Below are positions 1 to 6,672 of a stretch of DNA of 6,932 nucleotides, in pieces. Where the stretch lies: assembly GCA_002746425.1 (NCBI GenBank), contig NVXB01000037.1:15196-22127 (forward strand), written 5' to 3'. This DNA is from Hyphomicrobiales bacterium. GTDB taxonomy: Bacteria; Pseudomonadota; Alphaproteobacteria; Rhizobiales; GCA-2746425. Position 1 is the first letter of the stretch. Every line of letters begins with the position of its first letter. A model generated the notes under the pieces. It was not told the origin of the DNA. It searched no databases and saw only the letters and a program-made list of their open reading frames with translations. The position numbers were made by a program, and so were the translations under genes.

Positions 1-504
1 TTCTTCTTCTTGTCCCAGCTCATCCTGCCGCCGGTGGTTTTGGCGATGCCGTTTTTGGTGCTGTATAAAGAGCTGGCGCTGCTGGATTCCCATGTCGGGA
101 TCATCATGATTTACACATTGATGGTGATGCCCATTGTCATCTGGATCATGCGTGATCAATTTGCCTCTATCCCCGTCGAGCTGGAAGAGGCCGCGCTGGT
201 CGATGGCCTGTCCGTATGGGGCGCTTTTCGCCGCATCGTCTTCCCCATCGCACTACCCGGCATGGTCGCCGCGTTCATATTGTCGCTGGTCCTATGCTGG
301 AACGAATATTTCTTTGCCGCCCTGCTCACCAGCACAGACGCCAAAACTCTGCCGGTCATGATTGCCAGCCAAACCGGCAGCCAGGGTATCAACTGGTGGT
401 CCATGGCAGCACTCGCCACCGCAGGCATCATGCCGCTGGTTTTTGTGGGCGTGTTCCTGGAGCGTCATTTGATCAAAGGCATGACGGCTGGGGCTGTTAA
501 GTAG
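1..504 (+). CDS. Carbohydrate ABC transporter permease, MalG-like (CUT1), 5' end outside window
   Basis: This is the C-terminal 167 residues of an inner-membrane permease that would pair with a second permease, an ATPase and a periplasmic sugar-binding protein. The reading frame is open from base 1, so the gene begins upstream; the TTG at base 10 is not its start. The EAA loop that docks on the ATPase is clear at bases about 184-270: EEAALVDG, then after the usual gap the IALPG end. Hydrophobic segments flank it (GIIMIYTLMVMPIVIWIM before; MVAAFILSLVLCW and the stretch around MAALATAGIMPLVFVGVFL after). The end ERHLIKGMTAGAVK is typical of MalG-type permeases, whose C-terminal region reads RxxxxGLTAGAVKG-like. 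Family members are usually about 270-300 residues, so roughly 40% is missing. Substrate cannot be deduced; the sugar kinase operon at 2664-6638 is the natural functional partner. Composition matches that operon (40 of 60 bases G+C at 181-240). Confidence 0.93.
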   Translation, partial: FFFLSQLILPPVVLAMPFLVLYKELALLDSHVGIIMIYTLMVMPIVIWIMRDQFASIPVELEEAALVDGLSVWGAFRRIVFPIALPGMVAAFILSLVLCWNEYFFAALLTSTDAKTLPVMIASQTGSQGINWWSMAALATAGIMPLVFVGVFLERHLIKGMTAGAVK

Positions 505-605
505 GTAAGATTACATTACAACTATTGGTATTATTTGATATATTTACTACCTTTAATTTAATATCAATTTGCATTACTTAGCTGTCCGGTTTATCGAAAG
601 TAATT
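505..605. other. AT-rich intergenic gap before the restriction-modification genes
   Basis: There is no open frame of note. The stretch is markedly AT-rich compared with the permease gene before it and carries a candidate promoter for the methyltransferase. I see no GC-rich hairpin with a T-run that would terminate the transporter operon, so read-through into the methyltransferase is possible. This is probably the left junction of the acquired RM segment. Confidence 0.6.
535..564 (+). promoter_or_regulatory. Candidate promoter for the methyltransferase gene
   Basis: TTGATA at 535-540 matches the -35 consensus at 5 of 6 positions. TAATAT at 559-564 matches the -10 consensus at 4 of 6, with an 18-bp spacer. 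Transcription would begin near 571, leaving a leader of about 35 nt. AT-rich DNA yields such matches by chance, so the call is tentative. Confidence 0.3.
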
Positions 606-1769
606 GTGAAACAGAATCTAACCAGAACATATTATGAGTTTTTCTGCGGAGGCGGCATGGCCCGTGCAGGGCTGGGTGCTGGATGGCAATGCCTTTTAGC
701 CAATGATTTTGATCATAAAAAAGGTGCTACCTACAGGCTAAATTGGTCAGATGATCAGCATATTATTGATGATATTCGAAATATTGCACCTGAAGAAATG
801 CCAGGCAATCCTGACCTTATTTGGGGTTCTTTTCCATGTCAGGATCTTTCTTTAGCAGGTGGTGGCGCTGGCCTGAAAGGCGATCGATCAGGCACTTTTT
901 GGCCCTTTATTCATCATATTCAGTCTTTGCGCAGCGAAGGCCGGGCACCAAAAATCATAGCCTTGGAAAATGTCTTGGGGACATTAACTTCGCATCATGG
1001 AAGTGATTTTTCAGCAATTTGTCAGTCTTTACAACGTCTTAACTATCGTTTTGGTGCTTTTGTAGTCGATGCTGTACATTTCGTTCCGCAATCAAGGCCG
1101 CGCTTGTTTATAATCGCGGTTGATCAGAAAACTGTAATTGACGACCTAATTACATCTCATGGCCCAGAGGCTATATGGCATACTAAAGGGCTAATTAATG
1201 CTCATCAGCGACTTACAAAAAACCTCCAGAAAGATTGGTTGTGGTGGTCTCTTCCAAAACCGCCTGTGCGCACTAATAAGTTCGCGGATCTTATTGAGGA
1301 AAATCCAGTTTCAGCCAAATGGCACACGCGCTCTGAAACAAACGAGCTTTTGTCGATGATGTCGAATATAAATCGTGCCAAAGTTGAAACAGCTATAGCG
1401 TCTGGTATTAAGATAGTGGGCACAATTTACAAGCGTACACGTCTTGAGTACGGCATCAAGGTGCAGCGCGCAGAAATACGTTTTGACAATATTGCAGGAT
1501 GCTTGAGAACACCTGCTGGCGGTTCTTCTCGCCAACTAATAATGATTGTTGAAGGAAAAAAGATCCGGTCTCGATTAATTTCCACTAGAGAAACTGCGCG
1601 CCTCATGGGGTTACCAGACAGCTACAAGCTGCCTGAACGCTATAATGAAGCCTATCATCTAACTGGAGATGGAGTCGTTGTACCGGTTGTTCGTTTCATT
1701 GCCAAAAACCTTTTGGAAAATTTGGTTGAACTGACACCAAATATGGAAAGGCATGTATTCGTTGAGTGA
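606..1769 (+). CDS. DNA (cytosine-5-)-methyltransferase of a type II RM system
   Basis: Predicted to transfer a methyl group from S-adenosylmethionine to C5 of a cytosine in a specific site, protecting host DNA. The 387 residues carry the family motifs in order: motif I FFCGGGMARAGLG (12-24), motif II NDFD (33-36), motif IV PCQ with catalytic Cys78 (77-79), motif VI ENV (121-123), motif VIII QSRPR (162-166), a variable target-recognition region (about 173-300), motif IX around RETARLMGLP (328-337), and motif X as GDGVVVPV (354-361). Motif X has GDG where many relatives have GNS. The start is GTG: the frame upstream reaches a stop (TAG 579-581) with no ATG, GTG or TTG between, and the next in-frame ATG (Met18) would delete part of motif I. 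The ribosome site is weak (GAAAG 596-600). The gene overlaps the nuclease-like gene by 17 bp. Its AT-rich codons differ from the flanks (22 of 60 G+C at 721-780). Recognition sequence is unknown. Confidence 0.93.
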   Translation: MKQNLTRTYYEFFCGGGMARAGLGAGWQCLLANDFDHKKGATYRLNWSDDQHIIDDIRNIAPEEMPGNPDLIWGSFPCQDLSLAGGGAGLKGDRSGTFWPFIHHIQSLRSEGRAPKIIALENVLGTLTSHHGSDFSAICQSLQRLNYRFGAFVVDAVHFVPQSRPRLFIIAVDQKTVIDDLITSHGPEAIWHTKGLINAHQRLTKNLQKDWLWWSLPKPPVRTNKFADLIEENPVSAKWHTRSETNELLSMMSNINRAKVETAIASGIKIVGTIYKRTRLEYGIKVQRAEIRFDNIAGCLRTPAGGSSRQLIMIVEGKKIRSRLISTRETARLMGLPDSYKLPERYNEAYHLTGDGVVVPVVRFIAKNLLENLVELTPNMERHVFVE

Positions 1770-2619
1770 AATCCCATGTGAAAAGAATGCTGAACTTCGA
1801 GACAAGATTGTGAAGTTTGCAGAAGTATTAAAAACAGAGGCCCACAAGCTTGGCAATCATGGTTTCGATGAAGACGATTTCTATCAGTCGGGCCTTTTTC
1901 GAGGCACGATTGAACGGATACGTGGACAATTCGCTGCGTCCATGAAAGAGAAGCGTAATTTTGTAGCCCTTGTGCTTTCTCATATGCAAGACAGTGGTTA
2001 TATAGCCGATTGGGAGTCTGCTGGTGAAGCAAATCGTCACGATTACTCTGTAAAATTAAATAATGGCCGAACAGCTATTATTGAATTGAAAGGGTGCCTC
2101 GATGGAAATAACACGAATATATTTGAGCGCCCGCCGCATGCAGATGAGTTTATTATTTGGAGCATATGCAGTAATCCTGGCGCTGATCCACGCCACAATG
2201 TATGGTCTGGAATTCATACTAGACTTAGCGCTGAAATAATTGAAAGAAACCAGCAAATTGATGGCTTGGTTGTTTGGGATTGGAATTGTGGGACTACAGC
2301 GCGCATTTGTCCCAAGCTCCAACAGAATGCTGATCGAGTGACTGAAGTTGGTCCCTACCGGTTGCCGCCGCCTTGTATCTACCTTTTCCCAGGAACTGTA
2401 CCAAGCCCGCGCAACAATCCAAACCCCCGCGTGAATACACTGCAAGACGTTGGAATATTATATGCAATGCATACATCCTTTGGTGGCAATGAAGACGAAT
2501 TAAATTCAGTCGAAATCAGTGTTGCCCATCGCGGCGCAGATACAGTTCGCACAACAACCATCACCCGTGATGGGGTTATCTGCAAGACAACAGACCCCAC
2601 TCCAATTCGCCGTTCATAG
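1753..2619 (+). CDS. Putative type II restriction endonuclease, PD-(D/E)XK-like
   Basis: I do not recognise a named family for this 288-residue protein. The call rests on position and one motif. It directly follows, and overlaps by 17 bp, a C5 methyltransferase. Residues 97-113 show a nuclease-like core: Asp97 in RHDYSV, then a hydrophobic strand AIIELKG giving Glu111-x-Lys113 (D-x13-E-x-K). Such a core binds divalent metal and cuts DNA in many type II enzymes. Other striking stretches are GADPRHNVWSGIHTRLSAE (143-161), IDGLVVWDWNCG (169-180) and a proline-rich segment around YRLPPPCIYLFPGTVPSPRNN. No signal peptide or membrane segment is seen. It shares the methyltransferase's AT-rich composition (21 of 60 G+C at 2041-2100). 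The ATG at 1753 has GGAAAGG immediately upstream, with GGA 5 nt away; TTG 1762 is an alternative start. It could instead be a regulator or a non-nuclease partner, but restriction activity is the simplest reading. Confidence 0.7.
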   Translation: MYSLSEIPCEKNAELRDKIVKFAEVLKTEAHKLGNHGFDEDDFYQSGLFRGTIERIRGQFAASMKEKRNFVALVLSHMQDSGYIADWESAGEANRHDYSVKLNNGRTAIIELKGCLDGNNTNIFERPPHADEFIIWSICSNPGADPRHNVWSGIHTRLSAEIIERNQQIDGLVVWDWNCGTTARICPKLQQNADRVTEVGPYRLPPPCIYLFPGTVPSPRNNPNPRVNTLQDVGILYAMHTSFGGNEDELNSVEISVAHRGADTVRTTTITRDGVICKTTDPTPIRRS

Positions 2620-2663
2620 AGCCGAATGGGTTGCCGAGTTCTTCAGCGCAGCCCCGCAACCAC
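2620..2663. other. Convergent gene junction, no clear terminator
   Basis: Only 44 bp separate the stop codons of the nuclease-like gene (+) and the SIS isomerase gene (-). GGTTGC (2629-2634) and GCAACC (2656-2661) could pair as a 6-bp stem, but the 21-nt loop and the absence of a T-run on either side make it a poor terminator. Confidence 0.4.
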
Positions 2664-3224
2664 TCACTCCATATTCGTATGCCTGCTCCGCATATCACCC
2701 TGCGAAATGTCCAAAACCTCCCGCAATCGCAAAATCACTATTTCAAACAGGAAAAACAGCGCGCCTTCGTAGGCGGAACCCATGGGCAATACTGTGCTGG
2801 CGGTGGTGGTCTGGTCTGATGCCATGGTTTGGGCGGGTAGGGACACAATTTGGGTCGCCGCTTTGGCGGCCTCGGCAAAAGGTTCTGCCGTAATAAAAAT
2901 CACTTCTGCGCCCGCCGCTTTTGCGGTTTTTATGTGGGCGTTGACGGTGGCAAGTTCGCCGGGGCCGCTGGAGACAATCAGCACATCGCCCAGCCCAAGC
3001 GGCGGCATGGTCACATCGCCAACCACGCCCACATTCAGCCCTAAATGAAAAAGCCGCATGGCAAAGCCGCGCATTTGTAACGCCTCGCGGCCACAGCCAT
3101 ACACGCCAATTGTTTTGGCACTTGCAAGCCTCTGGCACATGGCCTCAAAAGCTTGCTCATCCACCGCGCCAAGCACGGCACCAACTTCTGACAGGGCATT
3201 GTTAAATCGTGCTTTGGTGCTCAT
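2664..3224 (-). CDS. SIS-domain sugar-phosphate isomerase, 6-phospho-3-hexuloisomerase (HxlB)-like
   Basis: A cytoplasmic 186-residue single SIS-domain protein, the usual length for HxlB-type enzymes, which interconvert 3-hexulose 6-phosphate and fructose 6-phosphate. Visible features are a nucleotide-like first strand and phosphate loop IGVYGCGREA (39-48), FAMRLFHLGLNVGVVGD (54-70), a second phosphate-contacting loop SSGPGE (85-90), and PMGSAYEGALF (147-157) containing a Glu at the place where HxlB relatives carry a conserved acid. The C-terminal MRSRHTNME matches the family ending, so the gene appears intact although it abuts the RM segment. It is last in the operon: its ATG overlaps the kinase stop (ATGA, 3221-3224), and GGAG lies 8 nt upstream inside the kinase gene. 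The kinase next to it may supply its sugar-phosphate substrate. The domain call is firm; the exact substrate is inference, and a regulatory or other phosphosugar-binding role is possible. Confidence 0.85.
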   Translation of the reverse strand: MSTKARFNNALSEVGAVLGAVDEQAFEAMCQRLASAKTIGVYGCGREALQMRGFAMRLFHLGLNVGVVGDVTMPPLGLGDVLIVSSGPGELATVNAHIKTAKAAGAEVIFITAEPFAEAAKAATQIVSLPAQTMASDQTTTASTVLPMGSAYEGALFFLFEIVILRLREVLDISQGDMRSRHTNME

Positions 3225-4717
3225 TCATCCAGCTCCGCCATCAAATCTTTTGTGCTGTCATACAGTCTTTTGAAAATGCCAAACCGTTTTGCATAAAGAT
3301 CGGCCAAATCCGCATTGGGCGTTATTTCGCCGCTTAGCTTGTTCCATTCATCTATCTGGTTTGGCGTCACATCGCCCAGCGCCACCGCGCCCAAAAACGC
3401 ATTGCCATAGGATGCGCCAATGGTGTGCTGTTTGAGAATTTGCGGCAGGGCGCAGGCATCGGACATGGCCTGTGCCCAGACCTTGTTTTTAATACCCCCG
3501 CCCACGGCATAAAGCGCCTTTGGCGGCTCGCCAATATCGCGATAGGTCTGCACCACATCATTGGTGCCAAGCGCGATGCCTTCCAGAAACGCGCGGAACA
3601 TATCGGCGCGGGTGTGGGTAAGGTTGAGGCCAAACAACACGCCTTTTGCATGCGGGTCGTGAATGGGCGTGCGCTCGCCAGAAAAATAGGGCAGCAGCAC
3701 AAGGCCATTGGCCCCCGGCGGCGAGCTGGCAGCTTCGCTTGCCAATGTCGCAAAGGCTTTTTCGGGGTCTAGCTCGGCGGCAAACTGATCGCGGAACCAG
3801 TGGGTGAGTGTGCCGCTGGTGGCAAGCCCGGCCATCGAGGCGTGCTGGCCCTCAAACAACCACGGCGCATACCACAGGCGCGGATCGGTGATGCGCTTGC
3901 CCGACAGCATGATGGTGAAAATGGTGGAGCCATACATCAGCATCATATCGCCGTGCTTCATCACCCCAACGCTGATCGCCTCGCTTGCCGCATCAATGGT
4001 GCCGCAGGTCACGGGCGTGCCAACGGCAAGGCCGGTTTCTGAGCTGGCTTTGGCGGTGATGCCGCCGACAATATCGGTGGTCCAGTAAATGTCGGGCAGC
4101 ATATCGAGGGGCACGATATCGTCGGCCAGCGCGGTGCTCCAACCGCCTTCATCCAGCCGATAAAGCGGGCTGAAATTGGCGGCGGTATAATGGTCAATCG
4201 CCCATTTGCCAGTCAGCTTGTGCACCAAAAATGAGGTCGAGGATAAAATCTTGGCGGTTTTGGCAAAAATCTCGGGCCGGTTACGTTTGAGCCACAGGAT
4301 TTTGGGGCCGACCGATTGTGAGGTCAGCGCATTGCCGCATTCGCGCATCAACACATCTTCGCCAATGCGGGCGGTCAGATCATCCACCTCTTTGGCGGCG
4401 CGGTTATCCACGCCGTAAAGCACGCCGTTCATCAGCGCGTTACCATCTTCGTCGACCGGCAACATGCAGGGGCCAATGGCGCTGGTGGTAACGGCTTTTA
4501 TGTCGGCCGCATCAACGCTGCTTTGCGCCAATATGGCCTTTGTGACGTAGACAAAATCACCCCACCAATCTTCATCCGGGTTGTGCTCGGCCCATCCGGC
4601 TTGCGGCACCAGCATTTTGTGTTTGCGCGCCGCGCTGGCGATAATATTGCCGGTTTCATCCACCAGCACGCCTTTGGTTTCAAAGGTGCCAATGTCGACA
4701 CCAAGATAGGTTTTCAT
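3221..4717 (-). CDS. FGGY-family carbohydrate kinase
   Basis: Predicted to phosphorylate a sugar or polyol with ATP in the cytoplasm. At 498 residues it has normal family length. The N-terminal phosphate-binding strand-turn is YLGVDIGTFETKG (4-16), followed by the sugar-side region GWAEHNPDEDWW (41-52). GTIDAASEAIS (239-249) holds Asp242, placed like the catalytic base in FGGY kinases, and MYGST (261-265) fits the start of the ATP-binding domain. The second-domain signatures PYFSGERTPIHDP (343-355), then FLEGIALG (377-384) and the nucleotide-contacting AVGGGIKNKVWAQ (404-416), are also clear. It resembles the xylulokinase/ribulokinase branch, but substrate cannot be assigned. Its ATG overlaps the stop of the M42 gene (ATGA, 4714-4717), with only a distant AGGGATG ribosome site, so translation is probably coupled. 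Its own stop overlaps the SIS gene start. Confidence 0.92.
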   Translation of the reverse strand: MKTYLGVDIGTFETKGVLVDETGNIIASAARKHKMLVPQAGWAEHNPDEDWWGDFVYVTKAILAQSSVDAADIKAVTTSAIGPCMLPVDEDGNALMNGVLYGVDNRAAKEVDDLTARIGEDVLMRECGNALTSQSVGPKILWLKRNRPEIFAKTAKILSSTSFLVHKLTGKWAIDHYTAANFSPLYRLDEGGWSTALADDIVPLDMLPDIYWTTDIVGGITAKASSETGLAVGTPVTCGTIDAASEAISVGVMKHGDMMLMYGSTIFTIMLSGKRITDPRLWYAPWLFEGQHASMAGLATSGTLTHWFRDQFAAELDPEKAFATLASEAASSPPGANGLVLLPYFSGERTPIHDPHAKGVLFGLNLTHTRADMFRAFLEGIALGTNDVVQTYRDIGEPPKALYAVGGGIKNKVWAQAMSDACALPQILKQHTIGASYGNAFLGAVALGDVTPNQIDEWNKLSGEITPNADLADLYAKRFGIFKRLYDSTKDLMAELDE

Positions 4718-5826
4718 TGCGGGTAATCATCCCTGTCGAGACTGAAATCGGGCGTGATGGATGTGATGGCGGCCACCAGTAAATCGCTGAGTTGCACAAG
4801 GTCATTCAGGTCGCACACTTCCAGCGATGAATGGCTGTAGCGACATGGAAAGCCCATATCAATCACGGCCACGCCCTCGCCAATCAGCTGCACATAAGAG
4901 GTTTCTGTCAGCGCGCCAATATGGGCGCTGCGCTGTAAATTCATGCCAAGGTTCTTTGCCGTTTGGTCAAACAGCTGCACGATGGCGGGGTGGGGAATTG
5001 CGCCGTTCAACGTGCCGCGCCCGTGGAAGGAATACATGCTCATCGCCGGGCCAGCGCCCAGATCGACCGCGCCGCGATAGCCCATATCCGGCGTATCTGT
5101 GGTCAGCACCAAATCCAGTTGAATGGCAATGTCGGGCATCAAGGCATTGGCGGCGGTGACAGCACCGCGCAGATTAAACTCTTCCTGCACCGAGAACACG
5201 ATGTGGATGGTCGGTTTTTCGCGCGCGGCTAATAAGTCTTTTAGTGCTTCCAGAATAACGGCGCAGCCAGCGCGATCATCTATTGATGGCCCAGAAACCC
5301 GGCCATTGGCCAGCGGCATGACATGCGGTTTATAAACCACCGGCGTGCCGATATTGATGCCCGCATCCAGCACTTCCTGCGCGCTGGCATGGCCTGTATC
5401 AATGTAAAGCTCCTGATACGGCAACACCTTGTATTTCTCATCCGGCTTGGTGGCGTGGTGGCTTTTATTGGCGATGACGCCCGCCACATCCTTGCCTTCC
5501 GCCACACATAGCAGCACCGGCTGCGAGGCCAGCGCGCGCTCTGGCACGCCGCCAAGGCGCTCAACGCGGATAAAACCATTGTCTTCAATTTTGCGAACAA
5601 TAAAGCCCAATTGATCCATGTGGGTGAACAGCATGACCGATGGCGCGTCGCTGTTGCCTTCCAGCGTGGCGATGAGATTGCCCAGCCTGTCGGTGCGGGT
5701 TTCGAGGCCCATCTCGTGCAGGCGTTTGGCAATCCATTTGCGCACACGGGTCTCATACCCGGACAAGCCGGGTATCAGCATTAAGGCGCTAAGATCATCA
5801 CTTATTGCCTGTTTGGATGCGCTCAT
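4714..5826 (-). CDS. M42-family metallopeptidase homologue (FrvX/SgcX-like)
   Basis: A 370-residue dinuclear-metal hydrolase of the M42 family, whose members are cytoplasmic aminopeptidases often annotated as glutamyl aminopeptidase or endoglucanase. The expected metal and catalytic residues all appear present: His69 and Asp71 in THMDQLGF, the Asp pair at 183-184 in SIDDRAGC, Glu215-Glu216 in VQEEFNLRGA, Asp244 in LTTDTPDMG, and His332 in RYSHSSLEV. Gln72 replaces the Glu usually seen after HMD. Residues between about 85 and 175 would form the inserted domain used for self-assembly. Its ATG overlaps the stop of the BtpA-like gene (ATGA, 5823-5826), and AAGGGG lies 6 nt upstream. Placement inside a sugar operon, as with frvX and sgcX of E. 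coli, suggests a substrate linked to the imported compound (a glycosylated or amide-bearing molecule) rather than general peptide turnover. That role is inference; the family assignment is secure. Confidence 0.9.
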   Translation of the reverse strand: MSASKQAISDDLSALMLIPGLSGYETRVRKWIAKRLHEMGLETRTDRLGNLIATLEGNSDAPSVMLFTHMDQLGFIVRKIEDNGFIRVERLGGVPERALASQPVLLCVAEGKDVAGVIANKSHHATKPDEKYKVLPYQELYIDTGHASAQEVLDAGINIGTPVVYKPHVMPLANGRVSGPSIDDRAGCAVILEALKDLLAAREKPTIHIVFSVQEEFNLRGAVTAANALMPDIAIQLDLVLTTDTPDMGYRGAVDLGAGPAMSMYSFHGRGTLNGAIPHPAIVQLFDQTAKNLGMNLQRSAHIGALTETSYVQLIGEGVAVIDMGFPCRYSHSSLEVCDLNDLVQLSDLLVAAITSITPDFSLDRDDYPQ

Positions 5827-6638
5827 GAACCACCCCTTGCGGCGCGGGCATTGGCCATAAAGGCGGCGGCGCGGTCTCTATCAACGGCTTTCCATGTATC
5901 GCCGTCAATTTTCAAAGATGAGCCGACAATACAGCCATCGGCCGCGCGCAGCACGTCGCCCACCGTGTCATGTTTCACGCCGGTGTTGGCCAGCACCGGG
6001 GTGTTTGGCAGCACGGCTTTTACCGCTTCAAGATCAGACATCGCAGCGGCCTCACCGGTGATTTGGCCGGAGACCAAAACCGCATCTGGAATGCTGGAGA
6101 ACACCGCGCTGCGGGCGCGATCGGGCAGGGAACGTGTGTCGAGCGAGTCTGCAAATTCCGCGCAGACATTATACAGCACGGCCAAATCCTTGCGGCCCAA
6201 ACGGTCGCGGTAGCGCAGCGCCTTGCCGGCATCGGGGCTCCATGGGCCCATATCGGAAGCATAGGTGCCGGTCATAATTTCGCGCACAAAAGATGCGCCG
6301 GTGGCAGCGGCCAGCGCCATGGTGCTCATCGGATCCCACAACACATTGATGCCAAAAGGAATTTTTATCTGGTCGCGCACCTGGCCGATGACAAAAGCCA
6401 TGGTGGCAGTGGAGGCAGTGTCGACGTTAAACTCGTAAGGACGATCATTCTCATTGCCAAACATAATGGCGTCAAAACCAGCATCCTGCAGGGCGGAAAT
6501 GTCTTTTGTTACGCCGTCGAGCAGGCCAGCCAGCCCGGCTTCACCATCATGCAGGGGAGACCCCGGCAGCGCGCCAAAATGAACCATGGCGATGCAAGGT
6601 TTGGTATCACCAAACACGGATTTGAAATTCGGCAGCAT
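5823..6638 (-). CDS. BtpA/SgcQ-family TIM-barrel protein
   Basis: A 271-residue cytoplasmic protein of the BtpA family. The founding member, in Synechocystis, affects photosystem I accumulation, but close relatives such as E. coli SgcQ lie in sugar gene clusters and their reaction is unknown. Typical blocks are visible: MVHFGALPGSPLHD (18-31), GFDAIMFGNENDRPY (54-68), FGINVLWDP (95-103), AAATGASFVREIMTG (110-124), YASDMGPW (126-133), VLVSGQITGE (187-196), VLANTGV (215-221), and the phosphate-site-like ADGCIVGSSLKIDG (233-246). These fit a (beta/alpha)8 barrel. The ATG at 6638 is preferred over the in-frame ATG at 6674 because CAGGAG lies 9 nt before it and the extra 12 residues do not resemble the family's N-terminus. 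It is first in a four-gene operon. No photosynthesis genes are nearby, so a sugar-metabolic role fits best. Confidence 0.9.
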   Translation of the reverse strand: MLPNFKSVFGDTKPCIAMVHFGALPGSPLHDGEAGLAGLLDGVTKDISALQDAGFDAIMFGNENDRPYEFNVDTASTATMAFVIGQVRDQIKIPFGINVLWDPMSTMALAAATGASFVREIMTGTYASDMGPWSPDAGKALRYRDRLGRKDLAVLYNVCAEFADSLDTRSLPDRARSAVFSSIPDAVLVSGQITGEAAAMSDLEAVKAVLPNTPVLANTGVKHDTVGDVLRAADGCIVGSSLKIDGDTWKAVDRDRAAAFMANARAARGGS

Positions 6639-6647
6639 ATTATTGAT

Positions 6648-6653
6648 CTCCTG
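6648..6653 (-). promoter_or_regulatory. Ribosome binding site fixing the BtpA-like start
   Basis: CAGGAG on the minus strand lies 9 nt before the ATG at 6638. The longer frame starting at 6674 would place this strong site inside the coding sequence, so the shorter start is favoured. Confidence 0.75.
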
Positions 6654-6672
6654 TATGCACTTGTCAAAATGC

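Larger units (their letters stand above)
505..2640 (+). other. Putative horizontally acquired restriction-modification segment
   Basis: The two RM genes and their AT-rich upstream gap form a compositional block between GC-rich genes. Sample 60-base stretches hold 22 (721-780) and 21 (2041-2100) G+C inside, against 40 (181-240), 39 (3661-3720) and 40 (5521-5580) outside. No integrase, transposase, tRNA or obvious flanking direct repeat was found, so the borders are approximate and the mechanism of entry is unknown. Confidence 0.55.

Noticed and set aside
10..12. TTG at base 10 as the start of the permease
   Set aside because: The frame is open back to base 1 with hydrophobic residues, and the protein would lack over a third of the family's usual length.
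501..552. AGGTA / TACCT inverted repeat in the gap after the permease gene, as a terminator or mobile-element end
   Set aside because: The arms are only about 5 bp, far apart, AT-rich, and no matching copy was found at the other border of the RM segment.
2629..2661. GGTTGC/GCAACC inverted repeat between the convergent genes as a terminator
   Set aside because: The stem is only 6 bp with a 21-nt loop and no T-run on either strand.
2519..2893. 124-codon plus-strand frame across the convergent junction
   Set aside because: It overlaps two genuine genes in other frames and its translation has the composition of a shadow frame.
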